From Sphingosinicella sp. BN140058 (GTDB lineage Bacteria > Pseudomonadota > Alphaproteobacteria > Sphingomonadales > Sphingomonadaceae), in NCBI RefSeq assembly GCF_004135585.1, contig NZ_CP035501.1, positions 3,915,501-3,979,500 on the forward strand: a stretch of 64,000 nt of DNA, read 5' to 3'. Every line of letters begins with the position of its first letter. Position 1 is the stretch's first letter. Below are positions 1-9,896 of this stretch, piece by piece. Under the pieces are notes generated by a model that was given only the letters and a program-made list of their open reading frames with translations, ran no database searches and had not been told where the DNA came from. A program made the position numbers and the translations under genes.

Positions 1-446
1 ATCATTGCTCCCGGTTCAGGTGTCGCTGCGAGTGTTCCTGGTGAGACGATGGCCGTGCGACAGCCACTGCATTTCCGGGCCGACCTGGACATGCCGGATT
101 CCGATACTGCAAGCTTGCGCCTCGGCATTCGCTGTAGCTTGCGGCGGGATCCCCCGGCCGGTGCGATGAAGGCTCGATGCGGGGGCCCATCTGCACGCTC
201 GGGAGCCGGCACGCGACTGTCGACCTCCGGTCTGGTCACGCCCACGCTCGTTACAGATTCGCAATGAGCGCCGTTCGAGGCGATTTGATCGGCGAGAATG
301 GGCGCGGGATGGCCCGCGGTGCACTTTTCACAGCAAATGGCATTCTGGCTGCGCGACCAGGGTCCCCATGTTGGAGTGTCGTCAGCGCTGGGCTAGCGCG
401 GAGCTGAGCATGGCCGCATCAGTGCCCGGGAGGAGACGGGCCAGGC
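1..446. other. No gene recognised
   Basis: Short open frames exist on both strands, but their translations are rich in Arg, Pro and Ser and look like shadow frames of GC-rich DNA. I see no ribosome binding site, domain or repeat here. The left edge of the window may cut a neighbouring gene. Confidence 0.5.
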
Positions 447-683
447 TCAGGGGACCTCCTTCGCCGGCTGCGGGATGGTCACCACCTCGACCATGAGCCC
501 GGTCTCGTCCCGAATTTCGATATGGCGTTCGGAGGCGAGGATGCCCTGCGCCAGGTCCTCGCGGGCGAGGATCTCTGCGCTTCGCGCGGCCTCGCGTCTG
601 GCGGAGGCCAGGTCAGGCAGGTTCAAGCCGCCGACATCGTCATCCCGCTTGTCGCTCACGACATCGAAGAAAAATCTCGGCAT
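447..683 (-). CDS. DUF6894-like small protein
   Basis: A 78-residue protein starting MPRFFFDVVSD. The aromatic beta-strand opening, the central GLNLPDLASARREAARSA stretch and the closing RHIEIRDETGLMVEVVTIP strand fit the DUF6894 family, which is common in sphingomonads and rhizobia and has no established function. The frame stays open for 59 more codons upstream, but that extension has the composition of non-coding DNA, and family members begin at this Met. No strong ribosome binding site is visible. It is a lone gene, pointing away from the HD-GYP gene end by about 380 bp. Confidence 0.75.
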   Translation of the reverse strand: MPRFFFDVVSDKRDDDVGGLNLPDLASARREAARSAEILAREDLAQGILASERHIEIRDETGLMVEVVTIPQPAKEVP

Positions 684-1064
684 AAGCTGCTCTCGGCCTG
701 TTCCGACGAAGAACGCTCGATCGCCCATTTTGCTTCGCAGTTTCTGTCGGCTCGACCGGCGCCCGGGAGCGTAGATAACCGGACGATCCCGGCTGCCCCG
801 CCTCGCTGCTCCTTCCGGTCCCGTTGGTCGGAACGGCGGCACCTCTTCCGTTATCGGCAATCGACTGAACGGTGGCGGGGCAGGTGGCGTACAAAGCGCC
901 AGCGGGATACGCGGTCTCGTTGTCCAGTGCCTCCACTCGCGACTTCCGCGGGGTCGGCAGCCCGACCATGATCGTACCAGTGACGCGGCACATGCCTGTT
1001 CGGGTACCGGCCGTTGCCGTTCCGGCTTTACGCCTTACGGAAATGGCTGGTGGACGCCGCGCGC

Positions 1065-2381
1065 TCAACTGTGAAGGTTCAGCGGCCCTGCCGCAGGATG
1101 TTCGGGCCCGACCCTCGGCCAGCGCCTTGCAGCCGCCGACATCTTCGAAGAGACGCCGAAGCGAAGCTGGAATGCGGTCAGCTCCTCCTCGGCGATGCCC
1201 CAGAGCGACGGCTCGACAGGTTCGGCGATGCCGGGCGCGCCGTCCCCGATGATCACGGTTTCGGGCGGTATCCATTTCCTGGTGGCGATGCAGTAGAATA
1301 TCAGGATCTGGGCACGGGTCGCCGGTCGCCTCTGCTCGAGCACGATGCCGAGGCGGTCCGAACTCAGCCGCACCACGATGCCTGGCGGGAAGACACCGAT
1401 ACTCTGCATGAAAACCGACAGGAGCGTGGGGTCGAATGTCCCCGCCCAGCCGTGCATTGCCGCCATCGCTTCCGCCGGCGACCAGGCATTCTTATAGGGC
1501 CGGTTCGAGGTCAGCGCGTCGTAGACGTCGCAGATCGCGCCCATGCGCGCGCCCAGACTGATCTTGTCGCCTCGCAGCCGGTGCGGATATCCGGTTCCGT
1601 CGACTTTCTCGTGATGGTGCCGGCAGACATCGAGCGCCACATCGGGCACGCCGCTCGCGCCGAGGAGCAGACGATAACCCTGTTCGGCGTGCGCCTGGAT
1701 TGCCGCGAACTCCTCCTTGCTAAGCCGCGCCGGCTTGTTCAGCACTTCGGCGGCGATCTTCGCCTTTCCGATGTCGTGCAGCAGTCCGGCGGTGCCAAGG
1801 TCGGCGATGGCAGGAGGGTCGAGGCCGAGGTGACCCGCCAGGTTGACCATCAAGGCGCACACGGCGATCGAGTGGAGGTAGGTATATTCGTCCTTGGACT
1901 TGAGGCGGATTACCCGCAGGAAGGCGGCGCGATTGTTCTGGATCGCCGCTGAGATGTCCGCGACGACCGCCACCACAGCCTCAGACTCGATCGCCTTGCC
2001 CAGCCGCGCCCCATCGAACACGCCGCGCATGACCTCCTTGGATCGATTGACGACCAGGCTGGCCTCTGCGCGTGCCAGATCCTCCCTCGGCATCCCATCG
2101 GGCGTTCCCGATGCCGGTGCTTCCGACGGCGATCTGCCCACGGTGTTCGGCGGCTCAAAGCGTGCTACGCGACCTTCAGGCAAAACCGGCGCGACGTCCA
2201 CCCCGCGCCCGGTGTCGATCATCAGCGCCGGAACCTTGCTGTCGAGCACTGCCTTCAAGTCAACCTCGGTCGAGATAAGCACCCGCCTCTTCCAGAAGGG
2301 ATGATCGAACCAAGACCCCTCGAACGATACGACGAACATGCCCATTCGTGCCTGAGACGGATGGATTCGCTTCAGCGTCAT
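1065..2381 (-). CDS. HD-GYP cyclic-di-GMP phosphodiesterase with DUF3391 domain
   Basis: A 438-residue cytoplasmic enzyme expected to hydrolyse c-di-GMP. The N-terminal 110 residues (MTLKRIHPSQARMGMFVVSF) match DUF3391, the usual partner of HD-GYP in this subfamily. The HD-GYP domain spans about residues 160-345, with the metal-binding HD at 202-203 (LLHDIGK) and a complete HHHEKVDGTGYP motif at 255-266. The last 70 residues are an unrecognised tail. Its start overlaps the stop of the upstream GGDEF-EAL gene by 4 bp (ATGA), so the two are translationally coupled, joining c-di-GMP synthesis and breakdown in one operon. Confidence 0.92.
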   Translation of the reverse strand: MTLKRIHPSQARMGMFVVSFEGSWFDHPFWKRRVLISTEVDLKAVLDSKVPALMIDTGRGVDVAPVLPEGRVARFEPPNTVGRSPSEAPASGTPDGMPREDLARAEASLVVNRSKEVMRGVFDGARLGKAIESEAVVAVVADISAAIQNNRAAFLRVIRLKSKDEYTYLHSIAVCALMVNLAGHLGLDPPAIADLGTAGLLHDIGKAKIAAEVLNKPARLSKEEFAAIQAHAEQGYRLLLGASGVPDVALDVCRHHHEKVDGTGYPHRLRGDKISLGARMGAICDVYDALTSNRPYKNAWSPAEAMAAMHGWAGTFDPTLLSVFMQSIGVFPPGIVVRLSSDRLGIVLEQRRPATRAQILIFYCIATRKWIPPETVIIGDGAPGIAEPVEPSLWGIAEEELTAFQLRFGVSSKMSAAARRWPRVGPEHPAAGPLNLHS

Positions 2382-5176
2382 GCCGCTTCCTCCGCCCCGC
2401 GCGGAAGACTGCGCAGATCGCCCGGCCCGGAATGCGGCCGCCCCCAGTAAAAGCCTTGTGCCTCATCGCATCCTTCCGCCCGCAGCAGGCGCAACTGCTC
2501 GGCGCTTTCCAATCCCTCTGCGAGCACGGGCACGGCGAGGCTTCGCCCGAGCGCCAGCACGGCCCTTATGATCGCCCGCGCCTGTTCGCTCCCCTCGGAT
2601 TCGATCAGGAAGGATTTGTCGATCTTGATCTTGTCGAACGGGAACGAGTTGAGCGTGTCGAGCGACGAATAGCCGGTTCCGAAATCATCGATCGCGATGG
2701 TGACCCCGAGCGCCTTGATCTGACGCAGGATGTGGAGCGCACGCGCCTTGTCGGACACGATCGCAGTTTCTGTGATCTCAAGCTCGAGCCTTCGTGCAGG
2801 CAGGCGGGACTCCACCAGCGCCTCGGTGACGGTGGTGACGAGATCGACGTGCATGAGCTGGATTGGAGAAAGGTTGACGGCAACCCGCCAGGGCTCCGGC
2901 CAGCGGGCCGCCTGCTTGCAGGCCTCCCGAAGCGTCCAGGCGCCGATCTTGACGATCTCGCCGCTTTCCTCGGCAATCGGGATGAACTCGGCCGGCGATA
3001 TCGAGCCTTGGCGAGGATGCTTCCATCGCAGCAGCGCCTCATAGCCGGTCACCCTCTCGGTCGGCACGTCCTTTTGCACCTGGAAGGCAAGGCTGAGCTC
3101 GTTGCGCGCGATCGCTTCGCGCAAGTCATTGGCGAGAACACGCCGTGCTCGGGCGGCTTCGTCCATCCCCGGCTCGTAATAGCAGACCTGGGCGCCAAGC
3201 GTTACTTTCGCCCGGTACATGGCGAGATCCGCATTGTTGACGATCTGCTCGCACGTGCTGCCATCCTGCGGATAGATAGCGACGCCGAGACTTGCACCCG
3301 GGTTCACCACCACCGCATCGAGTGCGATCGGTTCGCCGAGGGCCTGTTCGAGGCGCTCGAGGAAGTCGGCCAGCGCGACGTCGTCGGCGAAAGGTTTCAT
3401 GGCCGCGAATTCATCGCCGCCGAAGCGCGCGACCATTTCTTCACCGGATATCGCCCTGCCAAAGCGATCGGCGAGGATGCGCAGCACGCGGTCGCCGGTG
3501 GCGTGACCATGAGCGTCGTTCACCTCCTTGAAGCGGTCCAGATCGATCCCGATCACGGCCACCTGACCGCCTTCGCTCGCCGCTCTTAGAACCGCCGCAT
3601 CCAGTTTCTCGACAAAGTGCACGCGGTTAGGGAGACCGGTAAGGTTGTCGTGCAGAGCCATGTGCTCGATGCGCATCTCCGCGAGCCGGCGTTCGGTGAT
3701 GTCGTCGAACGTGGTAACCCAGCCGCCTTCCTCCATCGGTCGGTGTGCGATGGAGAGGATGCAATCTTCGGCGAGTTGGACGACGAGGGTTCCTCCCCCC
3801 GGCTGCGCGATGCACTCACGATGACGCGAGAGGACCTCGGCCATTCTGGTGTCGGTGACGGCACCGCCGCATCTCTTCTCAAGGCCGGCGCGCAGGAGCA
3901 GCGCGAATGGCGTGCCAGCCGGACAATCCTCCTTGGTGACGCCGAACAGATGACCTGCGCGTGCGTTCGCGATCACCAGTTTCTCGTCCGCGCCGAACAG
4001 GCAGAGGCCCTGGTGCATGTTGGAGAGCGCGGCATCCAGGTTCTGGGTCAGCGCGCGCAGATGGTCCTGGTCTTCCTTGAACCTGGTCATGTCCCGGGTG
4101 ATTTTGGCGAAACCCCGGAATGCTCCCCGTTCATCGTGCACCGCCTCGATCGTGACATGCGCCCAGAAGCGGGAGCCGTCCTTGCGGTAACGCCAGCCTT
4201 CGCCGTTGAATTTCCCCGACCCGCGCGCCGCAGCGAGGGACGCCGTGGGGAGACCTGCTGCACGATCGTCGGACGAATAGAAATCGGCAAGGTTGAGCCG
4301 GCACGCCTCGCCCACGGTGTAGCCTTTCAGCCGTTCGGCGCCGGCATTCCAGCTCACCACGTTGCCGACGTCATCGAGCATGTAGAGCGCATGATCGCTG
4401 ATGCCCTGAACAAGCACCCGGAACTCGCGTTCACTGGCCGCGATGGCAGATCTCGTGCGGGCGCTGAACAACGAGACAAGAAGGGCGAGCGTGAGCACGA
4501 CGAAGGCGGCGCCGGCCACGACCATGCCAAGGCTCAACGGAGACAGCAGGGTCTCGTCCGAGACTTGGACGGGGTCCGGCACGACCGAGATCGCGGCCAT
4601 GCCGGTGAAATGCAGCATCAGGATGGCCGTCACCAGCAGCAGGCTTGCCGCGAGGGCGCTGGCCGCGCTCGCGCGCTCCACCGCACAGCCAAGCGCATAG
4701 CGCGTCGGCACGATTGCGAACACGATCGAGACCAGGACAAGAGGAGCGGACCAGCGGAACGACCCTGCAAGCTCCACCGCCTGCATTCCGAGATAGTGCA
4801 TGGCTGCGATGCCGGCGCCGAACGCGGCGGCGGCGAGCCAGGAGCGGCGAAGCGAACCTCCATCGAGGGCCAATGACGAGCCGATCGTCGTCGAGAGGAT
4901 TGCGACGACCAGCGATGCCGCCGTCGACGGCATGGCGAAGCCGACGATCATGCCCGGATCGTAGCCGAGCATGGCAACGAAGTGCGTGGCCCAGATGCCA
5001 AAGCCGCTCACGAGGCCAGCCATGATCAGCCAGCGCCCACGCTGCCCTGGCGCGGAGGAACGTGCCTGGCGGAGGAGGACGACCGTTGCCACCGAGGCTG
5101 CAATGCATATCAGTCCAGCCAAAGCGACGAGTCTCAGATCATGCTCGTTTCGCAGACAATGATAGACTTCGAGCAT
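2378..5176 (-). CDS. MHYT-PAS-PAS-GGDEF-EAL membrane signalling protein
   Basis: A 932-residue c-di-GMP enzyme. About seven hydrophobic segments fill residues 15-238 and carry the MHYT signatures WATHFVAML (62-70), AMHYLGM (125-131) and LHFTGMAA (188-195), a proposed metal- or gas-sensing membrane domain. Two PAS-like domains follow (about 248-365 and 375-495). The GGDEF domain has an intact RFGGDEF (584-590) but no RxxD inhibitory site just before it. The EAL domain begins with YEALLRW (712-718) and keeps the DDFGTGYSS motif, so both activities look possible. A GGGGGA ribosome binding site precedes the start. It is first in the operon with the HD-GYP gene. Confidence 0.93.
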   Translation of the reverse strand: MLEVYHCLRNEHDLRLVALAGLICIAASVATVVLLRQARSSAPGQRGRWLIMAGLVSGFGIWATHFVAMLGYDPGMIVGFAMPSTAASLVVAILSTTIGSSLALDGGSLRRSWLAAAAFGAGIAAMHYLGMQAVELAGSFRWSAPLVLVSIVFAIVPTRYALGCAVERASAASALAASLLLVTAILMLHFTGMAAISVVPDPVQVSDETLLSPLSLGMVVAGAAFVVLTLALLVSLFSARTRSAIAASEREFRVLVQGISDHALYMLDDVGNVVSWNAGAERLKGYTVGEACRLNLADFYSSDDRAAGLPTASLAAARGSGKFNGEGWRYRKDGSRFWAHVTIEAVHDERGAFRGFAKITRDMTRFKEDQDHLRALTQNLDAALSNMHQGLCLFGADEKLVIANARAGHLFGVTKEDCPAGTPFALLLRAGLEKRCGGAVTDTRMAEVLSRHRECIAQPGGGTLVVQLAEDCILSIAHRPMEEGGWVTTFDDITERRLAEMRIEHMALHDNLTGLPNRVHFVEKLDAAVLRAASEGGQVAVIGIDLDRFKEVNDAHGHATGDRVLRILADRFGRAISGEEMVARFGGDEFAAMKPFADDVALADFLERLEQALGEPIALDAVVVNPGASLGVAIYPQDGSTCEQIVNNADLAMYRAKVTLGAQVCYYEPGMDEAARARRVLANDLREAIARNELSLAFQVQKDVPTERVTGYEALLRWKHPRQGSISPAEFIPIAEESGEIVKIGAWTLREACKQAARWPEPWRVAVNLSPIQLMHVDLVTTVTEALVESRLPARRLELEITETAIVSDKARALHILRQIKALGVTIAIDDFGTGYSSLDTLNSFPFDKIKIDKSFLIESEGSEQARAIIRAVLALGRSLAVPVLAEGLESAEQLRLLRAEGCDEAQGFYWGRPHSGPGDLRSLPRGAEEAA

Positions 5177-5462
5177 CCATGTCCCCCTGATGGAGGGCCT
5201 CTATCCCGTCCGCCTTAATAAACGGTTCGGCAGTGACTCGCTGTTTCTTCATAGGCATTTGTGCTTATGTTGTGATCCGCCCACGGCCGGCACCGCGCCT
5301 TCGCACGCGTGGATGGGTGACTGTCTCGACCTCTCGCTTCGGCCGCCGAAATGGTCGACACGGTATAAGAGTGACTCCGGACGCTGCTTGCTCTGCGGGA
5401 GGCGTTCCGATCCGCTTAGGGTTTCGCTGCTTCAGCAAGGAGCTTACGCGTTATGGATCTAG
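5177..5462. other. Intergenic, upstream region of the c-di-GMP operon
   Basis: About 285 bp between the MHYT-GGDEF-EAL start and a transposase remnant. It must hold the minus-strand operon promoter, but I cannot point to convincing -35/-10 boxes. Confidence 0.4.
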
Positions 5463-5837
5463 GAGATCAGCCAGCGCGTCCGCAAACCGATTGAGGAGAC
5501 GTTCGGCTGGACCAAGACGCAGGCCGGCTTCGGCAAGGTCAAGGTTCGCGGTCGCGCCACGGCCGATGCGGTCTTCACCTTTGCAGTCGCTGCCTGCAAC
5601 CTCGTCCGAATACCCAAGCTGCTGGAGCAAACGGCATGCAACGGGACACCAGCGGCCCACGGGTCTGGCCTCCAACAGCCGGAACTGCCCTTCAATAGGC
5701 CAGAAACGCAAGGGCGCCGAGGCCAACACGGCCATCTCCCGCCGAGAGGCGACCAGAAAGGAATCTTGGAGTTCTTCAGCAGCCTGCTGGAGCCCGAACA
5801 GGCCTGCTTGGAGTCGGTTCACGCTATAGGGCCGTGA
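5463..5837 (+). pseudogene. Remnant of an IS5-type transposase (C-terminal end)
   Basis: In frame from 5463, the DNA encodes residues such as RKPIEETFGWTKTQAG and ATADAVFTFAVAACNLVRIPK. This is the typical C-terminal DDE-transposase signature in which the catalytic Glu sits before FGW and the chain ends with a helix of the AAYNLVRL type. There is no start codon and the N-terminal two thirds of the transposase are missing. The frame then runs on for about 65 unrelated residues to a stop at 5835-5837. No terminal inverted repeats were found. It is a decayed insertion sequence. Confidence 0.7.
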
Positions 5838-5957
5838 TTGAACCCGTGTCGCTGCATCGTCAGCCTACTTGGCGAAAGCGGGGGTTCGTCGCGGCGGATC
5901 GCGTTGTGCCCAGCTGCAGCGCCGACAGGATGAGGGATCCGACACACAAAGCCAGTC

Positions 5958-6386
5958 TTGCAGTGCCTGCCGCGGCCTTGCGCATCAAGCAGGCCGCGGC
6001 CGCCTTATCCATCGGCAATGTCGGCCGAAGCCTCTCTGGAGCATTCAACCAGGCAGAAGTGGCGTCCCGAGCCGGGCTTCGTGAATTCACGTTTTCTGCG
6101 GGTTTCGGATGTCTACACGCTGAAGCTGGTGTTCCACGCGCAAGAGATGTCCGACGGTCAATGGCTCTGGCACGGGGAGCGCGTCAGCTATGACGTGCTT
6201 CTACGAGAGGTGGCCGCGGTCAGAAGTTTGAATCCGCATCCCTCGATCCTCTTTAACTTCGCAGTTGGTCACGGATGCGGCGAGCTGGACAGAATGAGGC
6301 GCGAGATTGCTGTCGCCACCAAATGTTCAGCGGATGGAATTCGGTGCCTCCAAGGGACGCTGGCCGAGTTTAACGCTCACACCTGA
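5958..6386 (+). CDS. Hypothetical protein
   Basis: Up to 142 residues, family not recognised. The credible protein-like part begins near VNSRFLRVSDVYTLKLVFHA at a GTG (6081), giving about 101 residues, since the preceding 41 codons look like read-through of GC-rich DNA. The sequence GERVSYDVLLREVAAV followed by two short strand-helix units resembles small proteins with an alpha/beta fold, such as ExbD-like periplasmic domains, but the match is too weak to name. No ribosome binding site supports either start. A reverse-orientation copy of the intergenic repeat follows just after the stop. Confidence 0.45.
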   Translation: MQCLPRPCASSRPRPPYPSAMSAEASLEHSTRQKWRPEPGFVNSRFLRVSDVYTLKLVFHAQEMSDGQWLWHGERVSYDVLLREVAAVRSLNPHPSILFNFAVGHGCGELDRMRREIAVATKCSADGIRCLQGTLAEFNAHT

Positions 6387-6392
6387 CTCCGG

Positions 6393-6515
6393 CGTGGGTC
6401 AACCCGCGCTGTAGCTGGTGCTCCCGATCGTAGACCTGCCTGGCAATAGCGGACGTTGGCCGCCGTGCCCCCCGATCCTGTCGGCAACAGCTGGAGGGGG
6501 TGGATACGCGACATT
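6393..6515 (-). repeat. Intergenic repeat family A, reverse copy
   Basis: Read on the minus strand, it starts ATGTCGCG, continues with a TCCACCCC box and CAGCTGTTGCCG, and ends with CTACAGCGCG and GGGTTGACCC. It is thus the same element that tiles 36.8-55 kb on the plus strand. Here it is a single copy, upstream of the chemotaxis gene. Confidence 0.75.
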
Positions 6516-6743
6516 GGCTGGGCGTTGGATTCAGGCCGAAATGGACATCCAGTCGGAGATGCGGGCGGGCAATCCACAGGCCTTGTGCGGAACTTAATGT
6601 TGGAATTGCCCCGCATCGAGAGCGGTGCCACGGTGGCGAAGGCTGAGTGTGCGAGAGCGGCGAAAAGCCTTACCAAGGCCGTCAATACCGCAAAAACGTC
6701 TATAATGCCCTACGAACAATCTGGAGGGGTCGTTAGAGGCGTT

Positions 6744-8615
6744 ATGCTCAGGAATCTCACGATCAACGCGCGACTGATTGCCGGCTTCGGCATCGTGCTG
6801 CTGCTTCTCATCGTTCTATCCGCGATCAGCGTCGGGCGGGTGAACACCGTCAACGACAATCTGACGACGATCAACGACGTCAACAGCGTCAAGCAGCGCT
6901 ACGCTATCAATTTCCGCGGCAGCGTGCACGATCGCGCGATCGCCCTTCGCGACGTGATCCTGGTTTCCTCGGCCGACGAGCTCAACACGGCGCTCTCCGA
7001 CATCAAGACGCTCACCGAGAAGTATGACGCCTCGGCAGGCCCGCTTGACGCGATGCTGGCGCCAGACACGAACCCGACTGCCGAGGAAGTGAGAATCCTC
7101 CAAAGCATCAAGGACACCGAGCGCAAAACGCTGCCGATCATCGAGCAGGTTATCGCCCGCAAGCGCAGCGGCGACCAGAATGGTGCCGCGGCCATGCTGA
7201 TGGGCCAAGCGCGGCCGCTGTTCGTCGAGTGGCTGGCCCGGATCAATCAGTTTATCGATCTGCAAGAAGCGATGAACAAGTCCGTTGCCGCCGATACCCG
7301 TGAGGCGACCGGCAGCTTCCAGTCCTTGATCATCGTTCTGTGCCTACTTGGCCTTGCGCTTGGCGCCGCAGTCGCCTGGTGGTCGCTCGCCTGCGTCCGT
7401 CCGATCCGAGCCATGGCCAAGATCATGGAAACTCTCGACTCCGGCGACGGCGATCTCGTGCTGCCGGCGGCGGGTACGCGCAACGAACTCGGCCAGCTTG
7501 CCGACGCGATGATCGCCTTCAGGACGAAGCTCAAGGCGGCTCAGCGCGCCCATGAGGCCGCCCAGACGGCTCAAAAGGATCAGGCGGACACGATCGTCGG
7601 CAGCATCGGCGAGGGCCTTGCGGCGCTTTCCCGTGGAAACCTTCGCGCCCGGATATCGGCCGACCTCACTGGTCCGTTCGCCAAGCTAAAGGTTGACTTC
7701 AACACAGCGGCAGAAAGCCTGCAGGACATCCTCGGCGAAGTCAGCCGGTCTGCGTCCGCGATCCACGGCGGATCGGGCGAGATCAGCCAGGCCTCGGACG
7801 ATCTGTCGCGGCGCACCGAGCAGCAGGCCGCCTCGCTCGAGGAAACCGCTGCGGCGATGACGCAGATCACGGCCACCGTGCAGAACAGCGCGGCCGGCGC
7901 CAACGAGGCCAACAAGCTGGTCCGCGCTACCCAGGCGGACGCCCAGGAGAGCAGCAAGGTCGTCGGAGATGCCGTCGCCGCGATGGCCGAGATTGAGAAA
8001 TCGAGCCAGGAGATCACCAAGATCATCGAGGTGATCGACAAGATCGCTTTCCAGACCAATCTGCTCGCGCTCAACGCGTCCGTGGAAGCGGCGCATGCCG
8101 GTGAAGCCGGTCGCGCCTTCGCGGTCGTCGCCAACGAAGTGCGCGCGCTTGCCCAGCGCTCGGCCGATGCGGCGCAGGAGATCGGTACCCTGATCTCGAA
8201 TAGCTCGCGCCAGGTCGAAGGCGGGGTCACGCTGGTCGGCGAGGCCGGCAAGGCGCTCGGGCGTATCATCGGCTCGGTCGATGAAGTCTCCGGCCTGATC
8301 AGCCGGATCGCGATGGCGGCCGACCAGCAGAGCTCGGCGCTTGCTCAGGTCAACACTGCGATCAGCGAGATGGACAAGGTGACCCAGCAGAACGCGGCCA
8401 TGGTGGAGGAAAGCAACGCCGCCGCGCGCAGCCTCGCCGACGAGGCGTCCGGACTCGCTCGGCTCGTCGGCCGATTTGAAACGGGAGCGAAGGCGCCCGC
8501 GGTTGTGGCGCGACCGTCGCGCAGACCCGCGCTGGCTCCGCGGGCCAGCGGAAACACCGCACTCGCGCTACAATCCGATCTCACGAACGCCGTCGATGAA
8601 TGGAACGAATTCTAG
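6744..8615 (+). CDS. Methyl-accepting chemotaxis protein
   Basis: A 623-residue membrane chemoreceptor. The start at 6744 ([16 protein letters not shown]) puts the first membrane helix at about residues 10-30; the frame is open further upstream but without receptor-like sequence. A periplasmic ligand domain of about 165 residues follows, then a second helix near 195-215 ([14 protein letters not shown]), a HAMP domain, and a cytoplasmic coiled coil. The signalling tip is classical: [20 protein letters not shown] at about 434-453, which contacts CheA and CheW. The C-terminus EWNEF fits the xWxxF tether used by CheR and CheB, suggesting an adaptation-competent receptor. No che genes lie nearby. 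Confidence 0.95.
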   Translation: MLRNLTINARLIAGFGIVLLLLIVLSAISVGRVNTVNDNLTTINDVNSVKQRYAINFRGSVHDRAIALRDVILVSSADELNTALSDIKTLTEKYDASAGPLDAMLAPDTNPTAEEVRILQSIKDTERKTLPIIEQVIARKRSGDQNGAAAMLMGQARPLFVEWLARINQFIDLQEAMNKSVAADTREATGSFQSLIIVLCLLGLALGAAVAWWSLACVRPIRAMAKIMETLDSGDGDLVLPAAGTRNELGQLADAMIAFRTKLKAAQRAHEAAQTAQKDQADTIVGSIGEGLAALSRGNLRARISADLTGPFAKLKVDFNTAAESLQDILGEVSRSASAIHGGSGEISQASDDLSRRTEQQAASLEETAAAMTQITATVQNSAAGANEANKLVRATQADAQESSKVVGDAVAAMAEIEKSSQEITKIIEVIDKIAFQTNLLALNASVEAAHAGEAGRAFAVVANEVRALAQRSADAAQEIGTLISNSSRQVEGGVTLVGEAGKALGRIIGSVDEVSGLISRIAMAADQQSSALAQVNTAISEMDKVTQQNAAMVEESNAAARSLADEASGLARLVGRFETGAKAPAVVARPSRRPALAPRASGNTALALQSDLTNAVDEWNEF

Positions 8616-8638
8616 TCTAGAATAATCGAGTGCGACAA

Positions 8639-8676
8639 GAAGCGGGCCTGCGGCGTCCTTGGCGCTGGCCCGCTTC
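8639..8676 (+). terminator. Hairpin after the chemotaxis gene
   Basis: A perfect 10-bp inverted repeat, GAAGCGGGCC (8639-8648) and GGCCCGCTTC (8667-8676), lies 24 bp after the stop codon. There is no T-run, so it may stabilise the mRNA end rather than terminate strongly. Confidence 0.5.
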
Positions 8677-8837
8677 GAACTAGGCGCTGCCCACGGAAGC
8701 CCCAATCTATTTCGCTCGGCTTACGTGGCGCGAGGGAGGCATACCCCCGGCAACGCCTTCTATTTCCAATCCCGCGGCTCTTAGCCCCACGCGCACAATC
8801 CTGCGCTTCACCGCCCAGAGCTCCAAGTCACCGCACG

Positions 8838-8983
8838 ATCGGTCTGGGTCGCTGCCGGCTTTAGCTATCGAGCGCGAGCCCGTGTGGCGCAAACGTTGTC
8901 CTGGCGCGGGTGCCCGGATCTTCGCCGCAGCGCTGTCCGATGGTGATGGGAACAGCAGGGCAGGGTGGAAGGCAGGCGTTTCG
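8838..8983 (-). repeat. Intergenic repeat family A, reverse degenerate copy
   Basis: On the minus strand I read a CTTCCACCCTG box, CTGCTGTTCCC, GCGGCGAAGATCCG and CGTTTGCGCC in the order found in type-B copies of the array (compare 48229-48373). The distal end is degenerate. This is the second copy outside the array and, like the first, it is reversed. Confidence 0.6.
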
Positions 8984-9257
8984 TATGCAAGGATCCGCAC
9001 ATGCGTATTGGGATCATGGGTCGGAGCCGGGCGACCGTCTCGACCTGGCGGACGCCGGCGCCGAACGTCAGCCCGCGGCGCGAGATCGGACATTGGCTGC
9101 CGAGCGGGGCTATGCCGCGCGCAATTACAGGAGGGGAGGATCAAGACATTCCGCTCCGGCCAACCTCAAGGTTGGAAGAATCGTCGTGTTGCCCCAGACC
9201 TCGTCTTGCCACTGAATCGGAATGGAGGCACTCGTCGGCGCGAAGAGGAGACCGAAG

Positions 9258-9614
9258 GTGGGCCGTTGCATCATAGTGGTAGAAGACGAGCCACTAGTCC
9301 GCATGCTTCTCGCCGACCACCTGCGCGAAGCGCAATTCGAGGTCGCCGAAGCCGCGGATGCAGATCAAGCCGTTAAGCTCCTGGATGAGTTGCCGGGGGT
9401 CGAGGCGGTGATCTCCGACGTCAGGATGCCCGGCAGCATGGATGGTGTCGGATTGGCCCACGAGATCGCAGCACGCTGGCCGGATGTAACCGTCATTCTC
9501 ACGTCAGGCTTTCTCGGCGATGACCATGAGCGCCTTCCGCCTTGCACGCATTTCGTCGGCAAGCCTTACCAGTTGGAGCAGTTCACCTCCCTGCTCCGAA
9601 GCAGTCTTCCATAG
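9258..9614 (+). CDS. Single-domain response regulator
   Basis: About 118 residues, one receiver (CheY-like) domain and no output domain. The acidic pair is in VVEDEP near the start, the phospho-acceptor Asp is residue 54 (VISDVRMPG), the conserved Thr/Ser is in ILTSGF and the Lys is residue 102 (FVGKPY). A GTG at 9258, seven bases after a GAGGAGA ribosome binding site, is the likely start; an in-frame ATG at 9222 has no such site. The subfamily usually works with hybrid or HWE kinases in sphingomonads. No kinase lies nearby, so the partner is unknown. Confidence 0.9.
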   Translation: MGRCIIVVEDEPLVRMLLADHLREAQFEVAEAADADQAVKLLDELPGVEAVISDVRMPGSMDGVGLAHEIAARWPDVTVILTSGFLGDDHERLPPCTHFVGKPYQLEQFTSLLRSSLP

Positions 9615-9704
9615 CCTGATCGGAGAAATGCTTTCGAAAGCCGCCAGGCCAGGAGCTTAGTGCCCTGCGCAGAGAGATAGCCGGGTTCTTAGGATTTTAG
9701 TCGA

Positions 9705-9896
9705 ATGTCACCGCCGGACTCTACGGAAGCTTTAGCCAGCGCTCTTCGGACGCTCGAGACGGCACGAGAGATGCTCGTAGTCGCCAAAGCAAGCGGCGGT
9801 GGCGAAGATGTTCCCCAGCTTGAAGATCTCGTGCGGCAATCGGAAAGGTTGGTGATTCGGGCTGGTGGTGCCATCCCTGCTGAATTCCTGCCGTGA
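9705..9896 (+). CDS. Small hypothetical protein
   Basis: 63 residues, family not recognised. The sequence (ALASALRTLETAREMLVVAKASGGGEDV) is predicted largely helical, with two amphipathic helices separated by a Gly-rich turn, and has a normal composition for a soluble protein. No convincing ribosome binding site precedes the ATG, so it could be a chance frame, although the amino-acid composition favours a real gene. It follows the response regulator by 90 bp on the same strand. Confidence 0.45.
   Translation: MSPPDSTEALASALRTLETAREMLVVAKASGGGEDVPQLEDLVRQSERLVIRAGGAIPAEFLP

Noticed and set aside
2348..4876. Long plus-strand frames across the GGDEF-EAL gene
   Set aside because: Antisense shadows of the recognised signalling protein.
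5460..5837. Functional transposase gene
   Set aside because: Only the C-terminal part is present, with no start and no terminal repeats.
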